Assembly: GCF_014297595.2 (NCBI RefSeq)
Contig: NZ_CP060414.2
Coordinates: 1,364,001-1,428,000, forward strand
DNA: 64,000 nt
DNA from: Neisseria musculi
GTDB taxonomy: Bacteria > Pseudomonadota > Gammaproteobacteria > Burkholderiales > Neisseriaceae
Direction: 5' to 3'
Part shown: in pieces, positions 55,134-63,427 of the stretch
Layout of the letters: each line of letters opens with the position of its first letter
Numbering within the stretch: the first letter of the stretch is position 1
Translations under genes and position numbers: made by a program
Notes under the pieces: generated by a model
Told to the model about the DNA's origin: nothing
Database searches by the model: none
The model's input: the letters and a program-made list of their open reading frames with translations, nothing else

Positions 55134-55542
55134 GCCACTCCTCAACCTTGTTCGGCCTTACCGCATACAGGCCGTCTGAAGCCTTGGCAGCGGGCTGCAC
55201 GGCATCCAAACCGAGTAAACGCGGCTCTTTGACAACGGACTTAAGCCATTCGATGGCAGCCTTATACCGCTTTTCTACGATTTCGATGTCGCCGTCTTCG
55301 TGGAGGTAGTAGCGGGCGATGTCGCACACCTTGATTACCAGCACGCGCGGCACCGCGTCGCCGTTAAGGTTTTTGTAACCGGCGGCGGCCAGATAGCTGC
55401 CCGCCTCGGCCTCGGCCTCGGCGTCTGCGATAGCCCGCTCCAATACTTCGACTTTTACAGTTTTTCCGTAATCATGGTCGGTAAGTGCGGCGATTTCCCG
55501 TTCCGAAAACCGCAAAATCATATCTTCGGGGCCGATCAGCAT
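55117..55542 (-). CDS. DUF1320 protein (Mu gp36 family, head-tail connector)
   Basis: 141 residues. It begins MLIGPEDMILRFSEREIAAL, followed by a helical part with AIADAEAEAEAGSYLAAAGY and CDIARYYLHED, the gp36/DUF1320 pattern. The function is probably a head-completion or connector protein. It lies 15 bp after the capsid gene. Confidence 0.85.
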   Translation of the reverse strand: MLIGPEDMILRFSEREIAALTDHDYGKTVKVEVLERAIADAEAEAEAGSYLAAAGYKNLNGDAVPRVLVIKVCDIARYYLHEDGDIEIVEKRYKAAIEWLKSVVKEPRLLGLDAVQPAAKASDGLYAVRPNKVEEWHEVNR

Positions 55543-55557
55543 TTCATGCCGCCTTTC

Positions 55558-56547
55558 TTAAGACGCGCTCAGCGTGACTACCAGCTCGGGGCGCAGCGCA
55601 ATCGGCAGCGGGTTGGACTGCATGTGCAGGCTCCAGCCTTTGTCGTGGTCGAGCTTCTCGCGGCTGGCGTAATACGGCAGCGCGCGGGTGTTAACGGTTG
55701 CATTCATGTCGGCGGGCGCAAATGCCTCGGTGTACAGCTTGCGGCCTACCGGCAGCAAAATCGCTTGGTCGGCAGCGATTTTTGCGCCTTTTGCGCCGAA
55801 GTCGCCGGTATATTGGATAAACTTGATGCCGTTGTGTTCAAACTCAATCGGGTTCAACGAGCCTTCGCGGTAGGCAGCGCCGTCGCGGTAACGCTCGTAC
55901 AGCGGCTTGATTTTGTCGTGGTATTTCAGCGCGGTTAAAAAGTCCAAACCGCACAAGGCCACCCAACCCGTTACCATCGCGCCTTTCTGTTTGGCGCGCA
56001 GGCTGGCAATGGTTTTATCCATTAACTGGCCCACTTCGGTGGTTTTGGTATCGAGTTTCCAATCCACGGTTTCGCGGGTCAGCTCGAACTCTTTATACAG
56101 GTCGTACAGCATGGTGCCGTCGGCATCTAAAATCTTGCCCTGCAACGCACCCAGCATCAGGTGTTCGCGGGTAAATTCAAGATTGAGCTTGCCGGCAGCC
56201 ATCTTGTCATTAACTACGTTTTCCACGGTTTCGGCTTTGTCGGTGCCGAATGCGCGCAGATTCTGTACATCATCCGCGCGGACTACGTCGTCTTCGGGAA
56301 GATGTGGAATCCTGAATGTTTTAATCGCGCGGCCTTTAGGGGGCACGGCTTGGCCGGATTCGCCGCGCTCTTTGCTTTGCACCAAATTCAGACGGCCTTC
56401 CTGATATTCCACGTTTACATAAGTGGTAGTCAGGTATTGCGGCTCGAAAATACCCAAGTCGCGGATTTGCGTAGGAGTGGCCGGGATTTTGTTTACTGCG
56501 GTTGTCAGCGCACGAACGCCGAATTTGCTATCGCTTGATAAAGGCAT
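55558..56547 (-). CDS. phage major capsid protein (lambda gpE-like)
   Basis: 329 residues. The lambda E-type fold is suggested by NVEYQEGRLNLVQSKERGES, PHLPEDDVVRADDVQNLRAF, EFTREHLMLGALQGKILDAD, WVALCGLDFLTALKYHD and the late YYASREKLDHDKGWSLHMQS. It follows a gpD-like decoration gene, as in lambda and some Mu-like phages. Confidence 0.9.
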   Translation of the reverse strand: MPLSSDSKFGVRALTTAVNKIPATPTQIRDLGIFEPQYLTTTYVNVEYQEGRLNLVQSKERGESGQAVPPKGRAIKTFRIPHLPEDDVVRADDVQNLRAFGTDKAETVENVVNDKMAAGKLNLEFTREHLMLGALQGKILDADGTMLYDLYKEFELTRETVDWKLDTKTTEVGQLMDKTIASLRAKQKGAMVTGWVALCGLDFLTALKYHDKIKPLYERYRDGAAYREGSLNPIEFEHNGIKFIQYTGDFGAKGAKIAADQAILLPVGRKLYTEAFAPADMNATVNTRALPYYASREKLDHDKGWSLHMQSNPLPIALRPELVVTLSAS

Positions 56548-56615
56548 ATTGTTGACCTCAACAAAATGGTTATTAGGGTGGCCGCCGTTTCAGACGGCCT
56601 GATTGTTTTAAGAGC

Positions 56616-56969
56616 TTAATGGCTCTGTGCGGCAGCAACGGGCGTGCCGATATAAACGATGCCGTAGGGGTCGCCGTCTGCCTGCAAGCCAGCCAGATTG
56701 CCGCCGGATGACGCGGCATTAACAGCAGCATCAGAAACCAGCGATAAATCGATGATGCAGTTGTGCGGCTGCACCAGCACTTTGCCGTCCTGCTCGTCGG
56801 TCAATGCCAGCAGTTTTTTGCCGCTGCGGGCGGGGTAGTCGACAAACGTACCGGCTTTGGTTCCCGTATCGGCAGCAACGGCCACGCGGGTTAAATGGGT
56901 GGCTTCCCATTTAAGGTAATCGCCGGCAAGAGGGGGCAGTGTTTGCGGATTGGTTTTTTGCTCAGACAT
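56616..56969 (-). CDS. phage head decoration protein (lambda gpD-like)
   Basis: 117 residues: WEATHLTRVAVAADTGTKAG, LLALTDEQDGKVLVQPHNCI and a glycine-rich end. It would trimerise on the capsid surface to strengthen it. Its start overlaps the protease gene by 8 bp. Confidence 0.85.
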   Translation of the reverse strand: MSEQKTNPQTLPPLAGDYLKWEATHLTRVAVAADTGTKAGTFVDYPARSGKKLLALTDEQDGKVLVQPHNCIIDLSLVSDAAVNAASSGGNLAGLQADGDPYGIVYIGTPVAAAQSH

Positions 56970-57933
56970 ACATACCTCCGTTTAGTGAGCTTTTGCCGGT
57001 GGCAATCGAGAGTTTCGCGCCTTGCGCCGGCGGTTCGCCCGCCGCCTGATTGTCGGCCAGCAGCGCTTCCGGCACGGGCGGCTTGGCAGCCGCAGGGGCG
57101 GAAAGTGCGGCCTCGGCGGGTTTCAGGTCGCCAATTAAGGCGGCCGCCTGATCCGCATCCACAGACAACAGCAGGTTATAGGTTGATTCGGTCAGGCCGC
57201 CGAACTTACCGTCGGCGCCTTGGGTAAAACCGGCTGCCGACAGCTTGGCGTCGACATCGGATTTTTTCTTGGCTTTTTTCAGCTCGGCATTTTCCTTTTC
57301 CAAGGCCTCAACTTCGGCCTTGAGGTCGTCAAACGCCTTTTGCTCGTCAGCAGTCATGCTTGATTGCTCCTGTTTTTTGGGTTGGTAATCAAACGGCAGC
57401 GGTGCGCCGCCTGCGGATAAAGCCGTGGCATGGGTGTTGCCGTCCGCGCCGACGGCGGTAAACGACACTTCGCGGATAACGCAGTTGCGCATAATCAGTA
57501 CCGGCCCGGCAACTTCATTGCCGTTTACGGTTTCCTTAACGCCCGCCGCCAACTCTTCCACGCTGCCCGATTGCACATAAACCGACATCTCCCACGGAAA
57601 GCCCTGGTCGGATTCTTCCGCCACGGCACGCCCGTGTTCGTTGTCAAGTAAGGTACCTTCGGCATACAGCCCGTCTGCGGTCACCGACAAACTGCCCACG
57701 CCCGCCCGCCTGCTGCCGGCGTGGTCGATTAAAAAGGCGGTTTTGTCTTTGAGCCTGATGCCGGAAAAGTCGATAACCGCCTGCCATTCGCCCAGGGCGA
57801 ACGGCTGGCCGCTGTTGGCGATGCCGGAGAATCTGCGCGGCGCACCGCCCGCAGCGGCGGCCACAGCCACCGCGCCGGTTGACGACAGACGCAGGTTTAG
57901 GGTTTTGGGAGTTTGGGGGGTGTTGGTATTCAT
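56962..57933 (-). CDS. phage prohead protease with C-terminal scaffold part
   Basis: 323 residues from the ATG at 57933 (MNTNTPQTPKTLNLR). The N-terminal half is the Mu gpI-like serine protease (FSGIANSGQPFALGEWQAVI, KDKTAFLIDHAG with a probable catalytic His, then GFPWEMSVYVQSGSVEE with a probable Ser). From about 205 a coiled coil (FDDLKAEVEALEKENAELKK) acts as scaffold. The open frame reaches 58017 but the earlier part looks non-coding. Confidence 0.85.
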   Translation of the reverse strand: MNTNTPQTPKTLNLRLSSTGAVAVAAAAGGAPRRFSGIANSGQPFALGEWQAVIDFSGIRLKDKTAFLIDHAGSRRAGVGSLSVTADGLYAEGTLLDNEHGRAVAEESDQGFPWEMSVYVQSGSVEELAAGVKETVNGNEVAGPVLIMRNCVIREVSFTAVGADGNTHATALSAGGAPLPFDYQPKKQEQSSMTADEQKAFDDLKAEVEALEKENAELKKAKKKSDVDAKLSAAGFTQGADGKFGGLTESTYNLLLSVDADQAAALIGDLKPAEAALSAPAAAKPPVPEALLADNQAAGEPPAQGAKLSIATGKSSLNGGMYV

Positions 57934-58101
57934 GCCGGCATTATGCGGCGGCGGAACGGAAAAACGGCTTTGAGGCGCTTCATCAACCTGACGGCGGTGT
58001 GCCGCTTGTGCGGGCAAGGAGGAAATGGCGTTTGCGGCGTTTTTAAACGGGGGTTAAACGGGGGGTGCGGGCGCGGGTAAGGGGTAAGCCTGCCCGAAAG
58101 G

Positions 58102-58128
58102 AAAAACGCGCCGAAAAGCGCGTTTTTT
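58102..58128 (-). terminator. rho-independent terminator
   Basis: AAAACGCGC-CGAAAA-GCGCGTTTT with extra T on the plus strand and A/T runs on both sides, just past the 58129-58369 gene. Confidence 0.75.
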
Positions 58129-58369
58129 TCAATCTGCGGATTCTTGGGCTTCCAGTGTCATGATTCCTTGTGCGGTAATCATATATGCGTGGCCGTTTAC
58201 TTTTTTAATCTGCCCGAGCTCTGTCAGCACCGACAGGGGCGTAACCTGCATTCTGCGCTAAAGGCATCAATTCGCCCACGGGCAGCGGCTTGGGATGCAG
58301 GCCGTGTTTGCGGCGCGCTTCGCGCAGGTGCGAGAGAATAAGCAGGCGCCCGGCTTGGTCGGGGTTCAT
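58129..58369 (-). pseudogene. small phage gene with one frameshift (winged-helix-like)
   Basis: From the ATG at 58369, the first part (MNPDQAGRLLILSHLREARRKHG...PLPVGELMPLAQ) loses frame near 58255. The natural continuation is in the next frame, TPLSVLTELGQIKKVNGHAYMITAQGIMTLE, ending at 58129. Together they give about 80 residues that look like a winged helix, perhaps a regulator. It overlaps the end of the putative immunity gene region by position only. Confidence 0.55.
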
Positions 58370-58370
58370 T

Positions 58371-58712
58371 TCAACCATCCTTATAACGGGGGTCGGCTCT
58401 TAGTGCCGCCATCAAATCATCTTTATAAGGGTGCAGCGACGGCAGTTTTTCTACCGCTTCGGACACCCAACCGCAGGCGGTGCGGTATTCGGCGGCGGGC
58501 AGGTGGTCGAAGGTCATGGCTCCGCCGATAAACGAACCGACAAAGCAGCCTGCATAGTCTTTATCACGGTCGGGATTGTGCGGCCAAGCCTTTTCAAAGC
58601 GCGACTCCAAGTAGTCGTACAAATCTATAACGGCGGCACGGCTCAAGTCGACCTCGGTAAATGTCTTGGTTTCCGCATCGTAGCTTACGGTTAATCCGAA
58701 AGGCACACTCAT
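58371..58712 (-). CDS. putative immunity protein of a MuF-linked toxin
   Basis: 113 residues, acidic, no signal or membrane helix (MSVPFGLTVSYDAETKTFTE, LYDYLESRFEKAW, YAGCFVGSFIGGAMTFDHLP). It starts inside the end of the MuF-toxin gene with an ATGA-type four-base overlap. A small acidic gene directly after a polymorphic toxin domain is the usual place for its immunity protein. This is inference from context; the family is not recognised. Confidence 0.5.
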   Translation of the reverse strand: MSVPFGLTVSYDAETKTFTEVDLSRAAVIDLYDYLESRFEKAWPHNPDRDKDYAGCFVGSFIGGAMTFDHLPAAEYRTACGWVSEAVEKLPSLHPYKDDLMAALRADPRYKDG

Positions 58713-59450
58713 TTTTTATCCCCTAATATCAAAGTGATTTTATTGCGTTGTTCTTCCGGCAATGATACCACATAGGCAATAACCTTAGCCCTGTTGAAGG
58801 CGTTTAACTGCCTTAAATCCAAAGGCACGATGTCGGCTTTTTTCAAATGTTTTTGGATATTATTGATTTTTTCCTGCCACCGCGCTTCAGGTATGGCAAA
58901 AAAATGGTTTAACTTCTCTATCTTTTCGGGGCGGGCTTCGTCTTCCGTAAACATAAAATCCAAAGTCGGCCACGTTTCCGGTGCGCCGTCGGAAATCACC
59001 ATAAAGTCGGGCGGGTTTTTATTGGGCAGATTGTAACGCTCCAACTTAACACCGTAGGCTTCCTGCCACAGGGCAGCCGCTTCGGCTTCGTGCAGGCTCT
59101 GCTTTTTCTGCGCCTTGTCTTCGAGCAGACGGGCGACTTCGGCCTTGTCGGCTTTCAATCCCGCGAAGCTCGTTACCGCCACGCCCGTGGGGCGGAACTT
59201 GGTATTTAAATAGGCTTCCCGCGCCTCAATCATTTTATCCAGCGCATCGTCTCCGTGGCGTTCGCCGAACAGTTTTTCCAACGCACCCAGCCTGTCGCCG
59301 TGGTTGTGCGCAAAGCCCGGGGTGATGTCGGCGGGAATCTCCACCGTCTGCCCGGTGCGCGGGTTGGTAAAGACTGTGGTTTTAATGTCGGGGTTGTCGT
59401 CGATGCGCCCCTGTTTGTGGGCTGCTTTCTGCGCATCGGTAAAGGCGGTG
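58709..59450 (-). CDS. C-terminal part of a MuF phage head protein with toxin-like extension, 5' end lost
   Basis: The frame is open from the IS3 junction (59450). Residues such as VFTNPRTGQTVEIPADITPGFAHNHGD are the end of Mu gpF-like head morphogenesis proteins, where the core protein normally stops. Here about 190 more residues follow, including EAAALWQEAYGVKLERYNLP, PDFMVISDG, TLDFMFTEDEA and IVPLDLRQLNAFNRAKVI, a layout like nuclease-type polymorphic toxin tips. The first possible internal start is a GTG at 59344. The N-terminal gpF domain has been removed, so toxin delivery by virions is lost. Confidence 0.6.
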
Positions 59451-60770
59451 AACTACCCCCTAAAAAACCGAACAGCTTAACCAATCGACTCCCAAAGCCT
59501 GAATCCTGTATGGCACAGAACTCAATCCTTTTCATTCCAATTAATCCCATTATGGTTGCAGTAACGGATAGATTCGCGCAAAGCCGCTTCCGGTTCGGCA
59601 GCGGAAGCGTATTTGCGCGTATGGAAACATTCCGACTTTAATGTGCCGAAGAAGCTTTCCACGGCCGCATTGCCCAAACAGTTTCCTTGCGCGACATGTT
59701 TTGCACCGGTTTGCATTTGCCCGATTCAATTTGGTAATCCCGCGCCCATACCGATCCGAACACAGTATCGGCTTTTCAGACGGCCTTGACTTCTCCAATG
59801 CCTCTTTCAACATCTTGCCGGCCAAATTGAAAGCAGGCCGGGTGGGGGTGCGGCAACCGATGATTTCTCCGTTAAACCAGTCCGTCAGCGGCAACAGTTG
59901 CGCTTTTTCCCACCGGCATCGAGTCCGGCAACCGATGATTGCCTTGTTGAACCAATCCATCAGCGAAGAAAGATACAACTTTTCTCCCGCATTATTGAGC
60001 TCCGTGGCAGCCCTTACCCGTTTCCCATTTGGCTTTTCCGCCTTGAAACGGCGTTGCAGGATAGCGGCACAACGTTGCCGGCCTCTTTCGAACGGGCGAT
60101 GGACGGCATTGGCACCGCCGTACCGCCGCCCCGGCCCGACACCGCCTTCAGACGGCTGATTGTCTTGTGGTTGGCCAACATCCCTGCATAGCGGATTGCC
60201 GCCGTTATCCTGCGGCAGCCGCAGCGTCCTTTGTGTTGCCGGCAAGCCGCACGGATATGCCGTTTCAAACCGGCATATTGGTCTTCCGCCGAATGCGCTG
60301 CCGGTTGGCAGCAGAAGGCAGTAGCATGTACCGCGCCCCGAATCTTCCCCGGCGCCGTCTGAGCAGCCGTGGCTGCGGAAGATACTATGCGGCTGCCCCA
60401 TCATCTCCAAAGCCGTTTCAAAGGATAGTCCTGCCTTAATCCTGAGACGACTCGGCATCTTTCTGCCGCGCTTCGTTCTTCCCGGATTCAGACATCGGGC
60501 TGTTTTCAGACGGCCTTTGCCCGCGGTATCGGGCGGTTGTCGGGCCGGTATGGAATCCGCCGGCCGGGGCGCGTCCCTTTGGGGATACCCCTTCATTTCT
60601 GACCATGACATGGCGTTCATCTTGAGATTCAAAGGGTTGCAATCCAAAGGGCAGTCGGAGATGCCTGGCTTTTTTAACGGTTTGAGCTTTTTCACAGGTT
60701 TCCCGCCTTTCGGGCCGGGCTTCAAACACTGTGAGATACGGCCTTTGGCTGCCCGCAGCATTCGGCTGAA
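59449..60770 (-). mobile_element. IS3-family element, decayed, with internal tandem duplication
   Basis: The left end reads TGAACTACCCCCTAAAAAACC, a typical IS3-group terminus, and sits exactly where the MuF gene is cut. The transposase end is readable on the minus strand at 59522-59716 (GNCLGNAAVESFFGTLKSEC, SIRYCNHNGINWNEKD). The frame upstream is broken several times. A segment of about 80 bp (YLSSLMDWFNKAIIGCRT and LLPLTDWFNGEIIGCRT) is repeated in tandem at about 59855-60000. The right end was not located; it lies before the istB relic. Confidence 0.65.
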
Positions 60771-60779
60771 AAAAGCCCG

Positions 60780-61440
60780 TATGCCGACTTTATCGAACAG
60801 CTGCCGGATGCAGGGTTCAAAGCCAAAAACAGCAGAACGCAGGCAGCTTTGTTGAAACCGGCAGGACGGCCCTCCGTCAAAACGATGACGGAATATGGCT
60901 TTAACTTTGCAACGGGTGCGCCCTAAGCCCGATTGACGGAGTTGTCGGACTTAAGTTTTATCGAAAAGCACGAAAATGCGGTGCTGCCGGGCCCCGGCCG
61001 GGCAGGTGAAACCCATTTGGCTGTTTCTTTGGCTTATCCGGCAGTAATGGCGGGTATCAGTAACGGCAGCCGATTTGATGCTGCAACCGGCGGCGCATAA
61101 TCGAGGAAAGCGGAAATCTTATCTGCAAGGTTCGGTTATGGGTCCGAGGCTGCCGGTGATTGATGAAACCGGCTGTTTACCGTTTGGAAGGGAAGACGCC
61201 AACCTGTTCTTCAATGTTGCGGCCAAACGGTATGGGCGGGGCAGCATGATTCTGACGGCCGATTTGCCGTTCAGCCGGCGGGCCGGGGCTTTTGCCAACG
61301 ATACGGCTTTGACTGCCGCCATGTCGGACAGATTACTCCGCCATTGTCATGTTGTTCGGATAAGTGGAGAGAGTTACCGTTTGAAGGACAAAAAGAAGAT
61401 AGGCATTGCGCCTGTGATAAAGGAGATTTACCCCCCGTGA
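60780..61440 (+). pseudogene. istB remnant (IS21-family ATPase) with frameshifts
   Basis: Plus-strand pieces in order: GRPSVKTMTEYGFNFATGAP, then a stop, LTELSDLSFIEKHENAVLPG (degraded Walker A region), THLAVSLAYPAVMAGIS, then, after frame changes, VIDETGCLPFGREDANLFFN (Walker B region) and the intact C-terminus [20 protein letters not shown]...SYRLKDKKK. It ends at 61440 with the IS end about 70 bp later (TGACGGCCGTGGACA at 61493-61507). istA of this copy is missing; the sequence to its left is the IS3 element. Confidence 0.7.
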
Positions 61441-61507
61441 GATGGTTACAACCAAACTGCCGATTTCGGCTTTCTTTAAAGTGGTCAGTTTCTGACGGCC
61501 GTGGACA

Positions 61508-62239
61508 ACTAAAAATTCCTGCTCTCGGATTAAACGGATGTTGGGAATTTCCCCTGTTGTCCCGTGCACCGGTGCATCGGCTGTTTGAGAAAGCCGTTTG
61601 CCGATACAGCCATCGGCCGTCTGAACATCCGAAAGCAAACCTGAAGAACGCAATGTCGCCTGCAAAGGCATGATGAAACCGGATTTCAGGTAACGCTTGA
61701 AAAGCTCCACTCTGCTTTTAGTCCCAGCCCTATATGGGCGGCAGATTTTGGAAAGGAAACCGTAGCCGTTGGCTGCTGCCGGCAACACCGGATTCAGACG
61801 GCGCCCGTCTTCTGCACAGGCATCACGTTGAATCATGACGGTTTTGGCATTATCAACAACACTTTGTGCGCCATGCCGCAGAAGAGTTCAAAACTGTTGC
61901 ACAAACCGTCTGTCCGTGCTTCGGTACGCCCGTTGTCATAGAAGCGGACACAGCTTGCTCGGGAGTAACCCAATGTGGCGGTAAAGGCCTTCGGAGGGTT
62001 GCCGCCTCTGCGGATAATGGTGAAATCCGCCGACCGAAAATCCTTTCCACTGTTCTTGAAAGAATGTGAATTTCGGTTTAACTTCGGTACACCGTCTGAG
62101 CAGCTTAAAATCCTGCAAGATTGGTGTGGAATTTAAGGCTAATCTAGTACAGCCCCTTGTTTTAAAGCTGCGGGTTTAAGTCAAGGTGGTCAATTTCTGA
62201 CTGCCGTCAGGTGGCCATTTTTACACTGCCGGTAACAAT
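61508..62239 (-). mobile_element. second IS21-family remnant (istA part), head to head with the first
   Basis: Its outer end at 62239 matches the TGTTACCGGCAGTG terminus of the 3.3-4.4 kb copy. On the minus strand istA pieces read [14 protein letters not shown] and [51 protein letters not shown], then QTADAPVHGTTGEIPNIRLI, the IstA C-terminal HGTTGE motif that is missing in the other copy. It is interrupted by an IS1016 end (62040-62157) and cut at 61508 by the end of the plus-oriented copy. Confidence 0.65.
62040..62157 (+). mobile_element. 3' end fragment of an IS1016-like element inside istA
   Basis: Plus strand reads SFPLFLKECEFRFNFGTPSEQL and KILQDWCGI then stop, as at the C-terminus of the 60-713 transposase, followed by the terminal repeat (reverse GGGGCTGTACTAGATTAGCC) ending at 62157. 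Confidence 0.8.
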
Positions 62240-62981
62240 AGCGAGCAGGCTCCAAGCCTTTCGGATATCTGTCGTCACCACCAATCGGCATTCCAACAAT
62301 CTGCCTGTCGTCAAGACCGACATCACGCATGAAGCGCATTAAGGCACCAACGGAATTTTTCCGTGTCTGACCTTATAGCCGAAAGTCAAATTAAGCGTTT
62401 TTTCCCTCACCGATATGCGCCGTTCGTGGATCATGTTTTTAAAAGTTTGGCAAATCGGAAAAGCCCCCGAAAAATAGCCGTCCGAGTGTTTCAATATATC
62501 CGGCGGGATTTCTATATCGCCGTGATTGAACTGAATTTCAAAGCGGCACCGGTTCGATTCCTTATCATCCAACTGCCTGCCTTTTTCGCACATGCAGACA
62601 AACTTTGCGTTTTTCTTCCTGCCGACATAAAACATTTTTGCCCGTTCCATCTTCCCGGTCATTTCCGACTTAGGCCGTATATTGTGATGGTCGAAACAGC
62701 CGTTATCGCGGTCTGGCAAAGCTTGTTCGGGGCTTATCCGCCATCTAAAAAATCGAGAGCCAAACCACAGCGGGTGATGCGCGGCATTATGGCATTTTGC
62801 AGAAAGTCGAAAAGGCGGTTTTCCCGGCGATAGGAAGCCAAATTACAGCCTAAACCTTTCCATTCGATTAAGACGGTATCCCGCTTTCCACCGTAATGCA
62901 CTTCCCCATAATCGGCCGATTCGGAACCGAGTCTGATAAAAAATGGGTGTAGTGTTCGGTTTGGTTTTGCTCCCCACTCAT
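62240..62981 (-). pseudogene. filamentous prophage replication initiation protein (Rep), multiply broken
   Basis: From an ATG at 62981 the pieces are MSGEQNQTEHYTHFLSDSV, a frameshift, ESADYGEVHYGGKRDTVLIE, NLASYRRENRLFDFLQNAIM, PRITRCGLALDFLDGG and a stop; then QALPDRDNGCFDHHNIRPKS, FYVGRKKNAKFVCMCEKGRQ, CRFEIQFNHGDIEIPPDIL and a second slip near 62370 before DDRYPKGLEPARY, where the IS21 end (62239) interrupts it. This is the order of the rolling-circle Rep of Neisseria filamentous (Nf/MDA-type) phages. Non-functional. Confidence 0.75.
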
Positions 62982-63105
62982 GGGGTTGGTTTTTTTGTTG
63001 CTCCCCCTGTTAGTCTAGGCGGGGAGGCGGCCTTCGGCGGGTTCCGCCTTGTCTGCCGCCGCGCAGGGCGCGCCGTCTGCCACGCCATTCCCCGCCACAG
63101 CCTTA

Positions 63106-63339
63106 TTACTCCCCGCCATCATTGCAAAACAACCTTGTCCATGATTTCGCACACAGCCAAACGCCCAAATTCTTCGACTTCTGACAAGGTTTTATTCGGC
63201 AAATCAGGATTTCGGATAGGGAAATTAACGGTTTTAATACAGCATACATCGGCGTTTTTATCTTCCTTGAAAAGCGAACGATGTAGGATTTGGGGAAACT
63301 GTAAGAATCAAGATTTACGGTGCAGTAAACAATGCACAT
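63106..63339 (-). pseudogene. small filamentous-prophage-type gene, frameshifted
   Basis: It starts MCIVYCTVNLDSYSFPKSYI at 63339. Skipping a base near 63272 continues as KEDKNADVCCIKTVNFPIRN and LSEVEEFGRLAVCEIMDKVV to a stop at 63117-63119, about 74 residues, a more protein-like reading than the unshifted frame. It precedes rep in the same direction. Linkage to the filamentous phage is inferred from position; the 63000-63105 stretch is spacer. Confidence 0.45.
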
Positions 63340-63427
63340 GATAAAACCCCTTCACTTGGCGTTTGAGTTAGCGGGGCTTTAGGTTTGTAAGATATGATCC
63401 CCTTACGTGGGACGCAATTTAGATTTA

